From: Actinomycetota bacterium | GTDB lineage: Bacteria; Actinomycetota; Humimicrobiia; Humimicrobiales; Humimicrobiaceae | Reading direction: 5' to 3' | Assembly (NCBI GenBank): GCA_023488645.1 | Contig: JAMDDL010000206.1 | Span: 1 to 5,641 of the forward strand | Length of the DNA: 5,641 bases | In this document: positions 1 through 5,641 of the stretch, in pieces | How the letters are laid out: every line of letters begins with the position of its first letter | How positions within the stretch are numbered: the first letter of the stretch is position 1 | Notes under the pieces: model-generated | Told to the model about the DNA's origin: nothing | What the model saw: only the letters and a program-made list of their open reading frames with translations | Databases searched by the model: none | Made by a program: the position numbers and the translations under genes

Positions 1-2
1 AT

Positions 3-1706
3 ATGAATATTTTTAACAGTCAAAACTTAATTCCGATTTTAAAGGGAAGTCATGTTTCTGAAATAGACAGAAAGTGCATAAATTCAGGGATTGACTCAAA
101 ATGGCTTATGAATAATGCCGGTACAAAAGTTTCAGATTTTATAGACTCTCTTCTTAAGATTTCAGACAATGATACTGGTGCATTCTGGATTGATGATATA
201 GAAATTAAAAAATATTCTATAAACAAACAGGATAAAAGTAAAATCAAAGGGTCTGTAATTTGCGGTTCTGGCAATAATGGCGGAGATGGGATTGTTTGTG
301 CAATTAATCTTGCAAAAAAGGGATATTTTATTAACTTATTTTGCATTGCCCCAATTGAGAAATTTTCAAAAGACACTGATTTTTATTTTAGTGAACTTAA
401 TAAATTAAAAAATGAAGAAAAATGGCAAAATTTAAGTGTTTATTTTGTTTTTGGGGACAATGAAGATGAAGTAAATAACTTAAAAATAAATTTAAAAAGC
501 AGCAGCTTTATTGTAGATGCAGTTTTTGGGACAGGTCTGCACAACGAAGAAGTCAGAGGTTTTGCAAGAGAGGCAATTAAAATAATAAATTATTCAAGGA
601 AAGCCGATAATAAACTGGCAGTTTTTTCCATAGATATCCCTTCGGGAATAGATTCCGATAACGGCAGGGTTTTAGGTGATGCCGTCATGGCAGATTACAC
701 TATTACCTTCGGGGCAAAAAAATTAGGAATTGCTGTTTATCCCGGTGTTTCTTATGCCGGAAAAGTTGAGTTAGCTGATATTGGGATACCTCAAAATTAT
801 TACGGTGAGTATGAAAAGATATTTGAGGCAACTTTTAAATGGGTTGCAGATAAAATTCCGCAAAGAACTGCCATATCTTATAAACATAGTGTTGGAAAAT
901 TACTGGTAATTGCAGGATCATTAGGGTTTACAGGTGCTGCCACTATGACATGCGAAGCTGCAATGAGGGCAGGAGCAGGAATAGTTACTCTTGTGTGTCC
1001 ATGGGAGCTTAATCCAATTTTTGAAACAAAGCTAACTGAAGTAATGACTTTTCCGGTTGAACAAACTGAAGAATGCTCAATTCATTTTAACTGCTTTGAT
1101 GAAATTTTTGAGGAAAGCCAAAAATACGATGCTCTTGCAATTGGCCCTGGAATTTCAAGAAATCCAAGTACGGTAAGGCTGGTCAGGGAGATATTGAAAA
1201 AAATCAGGAAGCCCACAGTTCTTGATGCAGATGGACTTAAAGCTCTTTGCAATCCGATGGATGCCCGGGATGAAGATTTATTTAAATTAAACCATGTAGT
1301 AATTACTCCTCATCCGGGAGAACTTGCATCAATTTTATCCAGAGAAAAAATTGAATTTGAAGACAGGATGGATTCAAACAGGGATGTTTCAAAAAAATTT
1401 CAGGTTGTTTCATTATTAAAGGGTCCGGGAACTATCATAACCAACACAGAAGACATTAATTTTATAAATCCAACCGGAGATTTTGCTCTTGCTACTGCAG
1501 GGACAGGAGATATCCTGACAGGGATAATAGGGTCTTTCTTATGTCAGGGAATGGATTTGACGGGTGCAGCAGCTTGCGGAGCTTATATTCACGGGATGGC
1601 TTCAGATATCATCAGTAAAAAAACAGGCAAGACATCCATGATTGCAACAGATTTGCTTGAAGGTATCAAACATGTTTTTCTGGAAATAGAAAAGTTAAAG
1701 TATTAA
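3..1706 (+). CDS. nnr: Bifunctional NAD(P)H-hydrate repair enzyme (epimerase + ADP-dependent dehydratase)
   Basis: Repairs damaged nicotinamide cofactors in the cytoplasm. The N-terminal YjeF/NnrE domain interconverts R- and S-NAD(P)HX, and the C-terminal NnrD domain, a ribokinase-like fold, dehydrates S-NAD(P)HX using ADP. Visible epimerase motifs are the LMNNAG helix end (35-40), CGSGNNGGDG (87-96), VDAVFGTGL (171-179) and DIPSGIDSDNG (211-221). Visible dehydratase motifs are HSVGK plus AGSLGFTGAA (295-313), GPG (381-383), DADGL (408-412), TPHPGE (435-440), KGPGT (473-477) and AGTGDILTG (499-507, with Asp503 the expected key acidic residue). At 567 aa it is somewhat longer than the usual ~500. 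About 20 extra residues lie between the first helix and the GNNGGDG loop (roughly 54-82). The ATG at position 3 fits the family N-terminus, but its ribosome binding site lies outside the window, so the start is unproven. The CBS gene follows after 31 nt. Confidence 0.95.
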   Translation: MNIFNSQNLIPILKGSHVSEIDRKCINSGIDSKWLMNNAGTKVSDFIDSLLKISDNDTGAFWIDDIEIKKYSINKQDKSKIKGSVICGSGNNGGDGIVCAINLAKKGYFINLFCIAPIEKFSKDTDFYFSELNKLKNEEKWQNLSVYFVFGDNEDEVNNLKINLKSSSFIVDAVFGTGLHNEEVRGFAREAIKIINYSRKADNKLAVFSIDIPSGIDSDNGRVLGDAVMADYTITFGAKKLGIAVYPGVSYAGKVELADIGIPQNYYGEYEKIFEATFKWVADKIPQRTAISYKHSVGKLLVIAGSLGFTGAATMTCEAAMRAGAGIVTLVCPWELNPIFETKLTEVMTFPVEQTEECSIHFNCFDEIFEESQKYDALAIGPGISRNPSTVRLVREILKKIRKPTVLDADGLKALCNPMDARDEDLFKLNHVVITPHPGELASILSREKIEFEDRMDSNRDVSKKFQVVSLLKGPGTIITNTEDINFINPTGDFALATAGTGDILTGIIGSFLCQGMDLTGAAACGAYIHGMASDIISKKTGKTSMIATDLLEGIKHVFLEIEKLKY

Positions 1707-1737
1707 AATAATTAAATTTAAATTAAAGGAGTCATAA

Positions 1738-2202
1738 ATGGCAGATCTTTTTGCAAAAGACATAATGACAAAAGAAGTAGTTACTATAAACCAGGAAGCA
1801 TCTATTGAACAGCTCTCACAGCTTCTTCTGGATAATAAGATTAGCGGAGTACCCGTTGTGGATAATAACGGGAAGATGGTGGGGATAGCCACTGAAGGTG
1901 ATGTAATTGTCAAAGACACGGATTTACATTTTCCAAGGTATTTCAAGCTCCTTGACGGTATAATTTACCTTGAAAGTCTTACAAAATTTAAGAACAGTTT
2001 AAAAAAGCATCTAGCAATTAAAGTTTCTGAAATAATGACAGCAAATGTTATTTCATGCGGTCCTGAATCTCCTGTTTATGATGTTGCAAATCTCATGGTT
2101 GAAAATAAGGTAAACAGAATTCCTGTTGTATCTCAGGATGGGAAACCCATAGGCATAATTACGAGGGCTGATATCGTAAAATCAATGGTTCAAAGCAAAT
2201 AA
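1738..2202 (+). CDS. Two-CBS-domain protein, probable adenine-nucleotide sensor
   Basis: Stand-alone tandem CBS pair (Bateman module) of 154 aa with no attached catalytic or DNA-binding domain. CBS1 covers about residues 7-60, starting KDIMT and containing SGVPVVD (36-42) and GIATEGDV (49-56). CBS2 covers about 95-152, starting SEIMT and containing NRIPVV (126-131) and GIITRADIV (139-147). The T-x-x-D patterns at Thr52/Asp55 and Thr142/Asp145 are the positions that usually contact nucleotide ribose or phosphate in CBS proteins. A ~33-residue helical linker (61-93) separates the repeats, as in many short bacterial CBS proteins. The start is supported by AAAGGAG at 1725-1731, six bases before ATG. 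It sits 31 nt after nnr and 92 nt before alr, so it is probably co-transcribed with nnr. Ligand and partner are unknown; regulation in response to AMP, ATP or NAD is inference from the family. Confidence 0.88.
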   Translation: MADLFAKDIMTKEVVTINQEASIEQLSQLLLDNKISGVPVVDNNGKMVGIATEGDVIVKDTDLHFPRYFKLLDGIIYLESLTKFKNSLKKHLAIKVSEIMTANVISCGPESPVYDVANLMVENKVNRIPVVSQDGKPIGIITRADIVKSMVQSK

Positions 2203-2294
2203 TATTTACGGAAATTTGTGAATTTTAAAGATAAAAAACAAGTTTAAAAAACGGTAAAAAAATTAAACTAAAGGCAAAAACAGAAAGATAACAA
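2203..2294 (+). other. A-rich, C-poor leader between the CBS gene and alr
   Basis: This 92-nt gap is by far the most A-rich stretch between genes and contains very few C residues. It has a 6-bp A/T inverted repeat (GTTTAA/TTAAAC) but no GC stem followed by a T-run, so no intrinsic terminator is evident. No convincing -35/-10 pair was found. Only a weak Shine-Dalgarno (AGAAAG, 2282-2287) precedes the alr ATG, so this unstructured leader may itself help ribosome loading; that is inference. Confidence 0.4.
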
Positions 2295-3503
2295 ATGCAT
2301 AACTCCAGTAAGATATATTCACCGGATAACAGATTTGCCTGGGTAGAAATAAATTTAAAAAATCTTGCCCGGAATTTTAAATTAGTTGAAAAGTATATAA
2401 AAATTGTTAATAATCCACAGAAACAGGATTTAAAACCAAAAATAATGGCTATTGTAAAGGCCAATGCTTATGGTCATGGACTGGTTGAAATATCAAAAAA
2501 AGCAATAGAGGCTGGAGCATCCTGGCTTGGAGTTGCACTTGTTCAGGAAGGCATGAGATTAAGAAATGCAGGGATAAAAAATCCTATACTGTGTCTTGGA
2601 TCCCATGCACCGGAAAAGATAAGGGATGCTGTTGAAAATGATATTACTCTTTCTGTGACCTCACTTGAAAATGCAAAAATAATTTCAGACTTGTGCCTTA
2701 AAACAAATATTGAAGCCAGAGTGCACATAAAAATAGATACCGGGATGAACAGGATAGGCATAAATTATAAAGAAGCTATCCAGGATATAATGCTTATATC
2801 AAAAATGTCAAATATCAGAATTGAAGGTGTCTTTACTCATTTTGCATGTGCATCTGAAAAAGATGATTCATATACTTTAATGCAATGGGATAAATTTAAT
2901 AAAATAATGACACAGTTAAAACTTACCTGTCCTGAAATCAAAACATATCATTGTGCAAACAGTGCCGCATTTGTGAGATATCCTCATATGCATCTGGATA
3001 TAGTAAGGCTTGGAATTATAATTTACGGTATTAATCCTTTTGGCAGCAATTATAATGAATTCTGCAGCAGTGCAGCATGCAGTTTTGTTGAAAACCTGCA
3101 GCCTGTACTCAGTCTTAAAGCCAGGATATCTTTTGTTAAAAAAGTTCCTGAAGGAGAATTTATTTCTTATCGGGCAGCTTTTAAAACTAAAAGAAACAGT
3201 ATTATAGCAACAATTCCAGTCGGATATGCAGACGGATATTCATGGAATTTTTCCAATAAATCATATGTAATTTATAATGAATGCTTTGCCCCTATTGCCG
3301 GCAATGTTACAATGGATCAGTCAATGATAGATATTACGGATTGCACGGGTGCTGAAGATGCAAAGGCCGGAGATGAGGTTATCCTTATTGGCTCAGGCAG
3401 TGATAAAACTTTGAAAGCAAACGAACTTGCAGATTTGATAGGCACAATCAGCTATGAAATTGTGTGCATGATTGGTGACAGGATTCCAAGAATATATATC
3501 TGA
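2295..3503 (+). CDS. alr: Alanine racemase (PLP-dependent)
   Basis: Interconverts L- and D-alanine with pyridoxal phosphate, supplying D-alanine for peptidoglycan. The N-terminal TIM barrel carries the PLP lysine Lys55 in VKANAYGHG, Tyr59 and the KIDTGMNRIG segment (146-155). There Lys146 corresponds to the carbamylated lysine and Arg153 to the substrate-binding arginine of the Geobacillus stearothermophilus enzyme (Lys129, Arg136). Arg238 (VRLG) matches the arginine that contacts the PLP pyridine nitrogen. The C-terminal beta domain has the second catalytic base Tyr292 (ISYR), GYADGY (310-315) and the MDQ motif at 340-342. Length is 402 aa against a usual ~370-390, with a short Cys/Ser-containing insertion before residue 275. 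ATG 2295 is the only possible early start: an in-frame TAA lies at 2289-2291 and the next Met is residue 51, too close to Lys55. Oddities: the usual GYADGYPR is GYADGYSW, and Arg follows the catalytic Tyr where Gly is usual. Confidence 0.96.
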   Translation: MHNSSKIYSPDNRFAWVEINLKNLARNFKLVEKYIKIVNNPQKQDLKPKIMAIVKANAYGHGLVEISKKAIEAGASWLGVALVQEGMRLRNAGIKNPILCLGSHAPEKIRDAVENDITLSVTSLENAKIISDLCLKTNIEARVHIKIDTGMNRIGINYKEAIQDIMLISKMSNIRIEGVFTHFACASEKDDSYTLMQWDKFNKIMTQLKLTCPEIKTYHCANSAAFVRYPHMHLDIVRLGIIIYGINPFGSNYNEFCSSAACSFVENLQPVLSLKARISFVKKVPEGEFISYRAAFKTKRNSIIATIPVGYADGYSWNFSNKSYVIYNECFAPIAGNVTMDQSMIDITDCTGAEDAKAGDEVILIGSGSDKTLKANELADLIGTISYEIVCMIGDRIPRIYI

Positions 3504-3539
3504 TTTTTTATAATCCCTGTAATTTTAAGAGGTGATTTA

Positions 3540-4115
3540 ATGAAAGTAGTTGCTTTTAATGGAAGTCCAAGAAAAGATGGCAATACTTTTATGGCACTCA
3601 ATATAATTCTGGATGAACTTAAAAGTGAAGGAATCCAGACAGAATTATTTCAGTTGGGAAGCCATCAAATAAGAGGTTGTAATGCCTGCTTTTTATGCAA
3701 AAAAACAGGAGATGGTTTTTGTGTAATTGACAGCGATATTGTAAATAAATCCCTGAGCGCTATTTATGAATCAGATGGACTGATAATAGGGTCTCCGACT
3801 TATTTTGGTTCAGTAACGCCACAGGTAAAAGCCTTTATTGATAGAGCAGGATATTGTGCACGGGCAGGAGGAAACAAGTTAAAAAGAAAAGTTGCTGCGT
3901 CAGTTGCGATTGCAAGAAGAGCAGGATCTGTAAATGTCTGCCATGAAATAAATAATCTTTTTCTTTTAAACCAGTGCATAATACCAGCTTCAAAATACTG
4001 GAATATCGGAGTTGCAAGAGAAAAAGGTGAAATTTTAAATGACAGCGAGGGTATTGATATTTTTAAAACCCTGGGTTCAAATATGGCATGGCTTCTCAAG
4101 AAATTAAATGCTTAA
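3540..4115 (+). CDS. Flavodoxin-fold NAD(P)H-dependent FMN reductase / Isf-type iron-sulfur flavoprotein
   Basis: A 191-aa cytoplasmic redox protein of the NADPH-dependent FMN reductase superfamily. The N-terminus has a beta strand followed by GSPRKDGNT (8-16), the FMN phosphate-binding loop. GSPTYFGSVTPQVKAFIDR (84-102) is the second flavin-contacting loop and following helix. A compact cysteine cluster C-x2-C-x2-C-x7-C (Cys47, 50, 53, 61) matches the spacing class of the Isf iron-sulfur flavoproteins of methanogens and anaerobic bacteria, so a 4Fe-4S cluster beside FMN is likely but inferred. Family members move electrons between ferredoxin or NAD(P)H and acceptors such as oxygen or quinones; the acceptor here cannot be told. 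The start has a good site, AGAGGTGA at 3528-3535, four bases before ATG. It lies 36 nt after alr on the same strand, with no functional link evident. Further Cys residues at about 105, 136 and 148 are not part of the motif. Confidence 0.87.
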   Translation: MKVVAFNGSPRKDGNTFMALNIILDELKSEGIQTELFQLGSHQIRGCNACFLCKKTGDGFCVIDSDIVNKSLSAIYESDGLIIGSPTYFGSVTPQVKAFIDRAGYCARAGGNKLKRKVAASVAIARRAGSVNVCHEINNLFLLNQCIIPASKYWNIGVAREKGEILNDSEGIDIFKTLGSNMAWLLKKLNA

Positions 4116-4163
4116 TATGAAAATAGTTTATAAATAGTATTATTATAACAATCAAAATTTATT

Positions 4164-4169
4164 GGGAGA
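4164..4169 (+). promoter_or_regulatory. Ribosome binding site that decides the lipoprotein start
   Basis: GGGAGA lies four bases before the ATG at 4174. An in-frame TTG at 4162 would extend the protein by four residues but overlaps this site itself and has no site of its own, so ATG 4174 is preferred. Confidence 0.75.
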
Positions 4170-4173
4170 TAAA

Positions 4174-4665
4174 ATGATAAACAAAAAAGTATTCAGCATG
4201 GTTTTATTGATCTGTATCATTTTACCGCTTTTATTTCTGACTTTTTCAACAGGATGTGCAAAAAGGGGAACTATAGAACCTGATTATTCTGCTGTAATTG
4301 GAGAAAAAGTACTTACTGCAATGAATAAGGATGATTATGACGCAGTTTCAGGATATTTTGGCAAGGATTTCAAAGATAGTCTTAAAAAAATAGCTGATCC
4401 CAAAACTCAAAAAGCTTATGCAACGGAAAAAGATGCATTTATTAATACAATATGCAAACCGTTAAGGGACAAAGTAGGTGAATATCAGCAGGGTACATTA
4501 AAATTTGACAGGACTTTAACTGAAAAAGGTTTTACAAGTGTTTTTTATAAGGCACAATATTCAAAAGAAAAAGATGGGGATGTAACAATTCAATTTGTAT
4601 TTAAGGATGAAAATGGAAAAATGATTTCAGGACTATGGTTTAGTTCAAAAATTTTAAAACAATAA
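4174..4665 (+). CDS. Predicted lipoprotein, DUF3887-like
   Basis: A 163-aa exported protein. Residues 1-28 form a lipoprotein signal peptide: Lys4 and Lys5, a hydrophobic core (about 6-24) and a lipobox-like S-T-G-C ending at Cys28, the probable lipidated residue. Ser at -3 is unusual, since Leu or Val is commoner. The mature part (29-163) is soluble and charged and resembles the DUF3887 / Cif-like, NTF2-like fold. It has an early helix with GEKVLTAMNKDDYDAV, a KDFKDSL segment, a middle region on keeping a quantity (GEYQQGTLKF) and alternating beta strands ending in ISGLWF near the C-terminus. Such proteins are secreted or membrane-anchored in Gram-positives and some archaea, with unknown function. 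It begins 58 nt after the flavoprotein stop, without a clear promoter or terminator, so it may belong to the upstream transcript. The family assignment is from remembered pattern only. Confidence 0.75.
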   Translation: MINKKVFSMVLLICIILPLLFLTFSTGCAKRGTIEPDYSAVIGEKVLTAMNKDDYDAVSGYFGKDFKDSLKKIADPKTQKAYATEKDAFINTICKPLRDKVGEYQQGTLKFDRTLTEKGFTSVFYKAQYSKEKDGDVTIQFVFKDENGKMISGLWFSSKILKQ

Positions 4666-4698
4666 AATAAATATGAAATCATTTTTTTTTAAAATAAA

Positions 4699-4728
4699 TT
4701 GAGCTTTGATGTTTATCTATAATATAAT
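4699..4728 (+). promoter_or_regulatory. Sigma70-like promoter upstream of the PLDc_N-like gene
   Basis: TTGAGC (4699-4704, four of six matches to TTGACA) is followed after 18 bases by a perfect TATAAT (4723-4728). A second TATAAT overlaps at 4718-4723 but has poor spacing. Transcription would begin near 4735, giving a leader of about 75 nt before ATG 4811. This suggests the membrane-protein gene is transcribed independently of the upstream genes. Confidence 0.6.
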
Positions 4729-4810
4729 GGTTTTAAGCAGGCATTCACGGTAAAGTAGATCTTGCTGTCGGTTGTATTTATATGAAAAAATAATTATCGG
4801 GGAGACTTAA

Positions 4811-5158
4811 ATGTTAATAGCACAAAATGAACAGGCAGCAGTAGCTGCAGCATTGGGTTTTGGCTGGTTTATGGTATGTTTCTGGGTTGTTTTTGCGCTC
4901 GTTGCTCTTGCGCTTTTTGTTTTCTGGATTATTGCAATCATTGACTGCGCTCAAAGAAAAAATGAAGAATTTCCGAATGCTACTGAAAATTCAAAAACAA
5001 CCTGGCTGGTGATTTTGCTTGTAAGTTGGGTGGTAGGATTAAGCGGAGTAGCGGGTCTTGTTTATTATTTTATGGTAATGAGGAAGGCACCAAGAGGAAA
5101 AGGTACAATTGAAGTTCCTCCACAACAGCCCCAACCTCCTCAACCGCCGCAAAGTTAA
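4811..5158 (+). CDS. Two-helix membrane protein, PLDc_N-type, with Pro/Gln-rich tail
   Basis: A 115-aa integral membrane protein. Helix 1 spans about residues 16-44 and ends with IIDC (43-46). A short charged cytoplasmic-type loop follows (47-62), then helix 2 (about 63-90) begins with TTWLVILL and ends VYYFMVMRK. The pattern of a hydrophobic helix, Asp, a polar loop, Trp at the start of helix 2 and a Gly-x-x-Tyr-Tyr end is that of the phospholipase D-nuclease N-terminal domain (PF13396). That domain often occurs alone, without a nuclease, and has no known activity. The last 13 residues are Pro/Gln-rich (PPQQPQPPQPPQS), possibly a protein-interaction or disordered tail. The start has GGGGAG at 4799-4804, six bases before ATG. 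Helix 1 is duplicated downstream as a broken copy. The family call is from pattern, not from a search. Confidence 0.8.
   Translation: MLIAQNEQAAVAAALGFGWFMVCFWVVFALVALALFVFWIIAIIDCAQRKNEEFPNATENSKTTWLVILLVSWVVGLSGVAGLVYYFMVMRKAPRGKGTIEVPPQQPQPPQPPQS
4814..4965 (+). repeat. Direct repeat copy 1 (inside the PLDc_N-like gene)
   Basis: This 152-bp block, codons 2 to about 52 of the intact gene, recurs at 5199-5350 at a constant offset of 385 bp. By eye 148 of 152 bases match with no gaps. The differences are at 4925, 4950, 4951 and 4962; the first 111 bases are identical. The block has about 41 percent GC, higher than the flanking non-coding DNA. Confidence 0.95.
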
Positions 5159-5195
5159 AGTCTTTTTATTTTAGGATCTTTTGTACAAATTGCCT

Positions 5196-5408
5196 ATTTT
5201 AATAGCACAAAATGAACAGGCAGCAGTAGCTGCAGCATTGGGTTTTGGCTGGTTTATGGTATGTTTCTGGGTTGTTTTTGCGCTCGTTGCTCTTGCGCTT
5301 TTTGTTTTCCGGATTATTGCAATCATTGACTGCGACCAAAGAAAAAGTGATGCTAATCTTCGCCAATATCTTCAAGATCTTTGGTATTTTTTGACATGCA
5401 GGACTTAA
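5196..5408 (+). pseudogene. Truncated copy of the PLDc_N-like gene
   Basis: The frame matches the first ~51 residues of the intact neighbour (helix 1 and the IIDC end). It then switches to an unrelated tail of about 20 residues (SDANLRQYLQDLWYFLTCRT), which is simply the antisense of the convergent gene's 3' end, and stops at 5406-5408. The ATG has become ATT. Substitutions are Trp39 to Arg inside the membrane helix, Ala47 to Asp and Asn51 to Ser. Helix 2 and the Pro-rich tail are missing, and no promoter or GGGGAG-like site precedes it. A TTG at 5181 with AGGA at 5173-5176 could in principle start a 75-aa product, so expression is not excluded. Loss of function is inferred from the sequence state. 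Confidence 0.75.
5199..5350 (+). repeat. Direct repeat copy 2
   Basis: Second copy of the 152-bp block. Similarity stops abruptly at both ends: upstream at the start codon (ATG 4811-4813 against ATT 5196-5198) and downstream just before the stop codon of the convergent gene. Neither end shows target-site duplications or inverted repeats typical of an insertion sequence. Confidence 0.95.
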
Positions 5409-5598
5409 AGTCAAAATTTTCAAAAAAATCACCAACATTTGAAGAAATTATATTTTTATCTTTCAGTAATTTTGCAACATTTTTAAAGCCGACTTTATTT
5501 ATAATATATCCTAATATTCCTCCAACAACTGCTCCGCCTGCAATATATGCAACTATTTTAGGATCTATTTTTTTATATTTTTCTTTGTTTTCAATCAT
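5353..5598 (-). CDS. Small glycine-rich single-helix membrane protein, unknown function
   Basis: An 81-aa protein I do not recognise. A charged N-terminus (ENKEKYKKIDPK, 3-14) is followed by one glycine-rich hydrophobic helix (about 15-33) with GGAVVGGILGY (21-31), a G-x3-G-like pattern suggesting helix packing. A basic stretch comes next (KVGFKNVAKLLKDK, 35-48), then an acidic, Phe-rich C-terminus (DFFENFDF, 57-64) ending in charged residues. It is convergent with the PLDc_N-like gene and its broken copy. The AGGAGG seven bases upstream of ATG argues strongly for a real gene rather than a shadow of the plus strand. The helix recalls YtxH-type stress proteins only in composition. Its stop codon (5353-5355) lies two bases from the end of the duplicated block, so the native C-terminus may have been altered. 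Confidence 0.72.
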   Translation of the reverse strand: MIENKEKYKKIDPKIVAYIAGGAVVGGILGYIINKVGFKNVAKLLKDKNIISSNVGDFFENFDFKSCMSKNTKDLEDIGED

Positions 5599-5605
5599 TT
5601 AAAAA

Positions 5606-5611
5606 CCTCCT
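5606..5611 (-). promoter_or_regulatory. Consensus ribosome binding site of the minus-strand gene
   Basis: CCTCCT on the plus strand reads AGGAGG on the minus strand, seven bases before ATG (5598-5596). It is the best Shine-Dalgarno match in the window and the main reason to accept this gene. Only 30 bases lie upstream of it, and no promoter can be recognised there. Confidence 0.8.
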
Positions 5612-5641
5612 AAAATTTCATAAAATTTATTAAGAATAAAT

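Noticed and set aside
2543..2761. Open minus-strand frame inside alr, and similar antisense frames in nnr, the CBS gene and the flavoprotein gene
   Set aside because: They have no ribosome binding sites and lie wholly within well-supported genes in the opposite strand; they are reading-frame shadows.
4138..4149. TATTAT/TATAAC promoter-like bases before the lipoprotein gene
   Set aside because: No -35 element at suitable spacing; A/T-rich background yields such matches often.
4651..4695. Nine-base inverted repeat ATTTTAAAA / TTTTAAAAT beside a T-run after the lipoprotein gene
   Set aside because: Arms are entirely A/T with a 27-base loop, and the T-run is partly in the arm. This is expected by chance in such AT-rich DNA and too weak for an intrinsic terminator.
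4782..4793. Three-codon mini-ORF (Met-Lys-Lys-stop) in the leader of the membrane-protein gene
   Set aside because: It has no ribosome binding site and is too short to support a leader-peptide claim.
5159..5350. Second copy as part of an insertion sequence or attachment site
   Set aside because: No transposase or integrase frame, no terminal inverted repeats and no target duplication directly at the block ends.
5381..5602. Hydrophobic plus-strand frame opposite the glycine-rich minus-strand gene
   Set aside because: No Shine-Dalgarno before its ATG, and it is antisense to a gene with an AGGAGG site; its hydrophobic look reflects the T-rich strand.

Overview
The window is an AT-rich stretch from a bacterium with strong purine-rich Shine-Dalgarno sites (AAAGGAG, AGAGGTGA, GGGGAG, AGGAGG). 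A lipoprotein, an Isf-type iron-sulfur flavoprotein and the nnr/alr neighbourhood suggest an anaerobic low-GC bacterium of Firmicutes-like type or an uncultivated relative. The lineage cannot be fixed from this sequence alone.

Left part (3-4115): four plus-strand genes with gaps of 31, 92 and 36 nt. They are a bifunctional NAD(P)H-hydrate repair enzyme (nnr, epimerase plus dehydratase), a two-CBS-domain protein, alanine racemase (alr, D-alanine for peptidoglycan) and a flavodoxin-fold protein with a C-x2-C-x2-C-x7-C motif. nnr close to alr is a common bacterial neighbourhood. The CBS gene is a probable adenylate-sensing regulator lying between them. This part is housekeeping metabolism.

Middle (4116-5158): a predicted lipoprotein resembling DUF3887 proteins, then a sigma70-like promoter at 4699-4728, then a 115-aa two-helix membrane protein of PLDc_N (phospholipase D-nuclease N-terminal) type with a Pro/Gln-rich tail.

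Right part (5159-5641): the most unusual piece. The first third of the PLDc_N-like gene (4814-4965) recurs 385 bp downstream (5199-5350) with 148 of 152 bases identical. The second copy lacks the ATG (ATT instead), and every difference inside the block changes an amino acid. The copy ends two bases before the stop codon of a convergent minus-strand gene for an 81-aa glycine-rich single-helix protein, which has an excellent ribosome binding site. I read the second copy as a recent truncated pseudogene, with an assembly artefact or a silent cassette as alternatives.

I found no RNA genes, CRISPR array, complete insertion sequence or convincing intrinsic terminator. No clear undescribed multi-gene system is visible. 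The duplication at the membrane-protein locus is the best lead.
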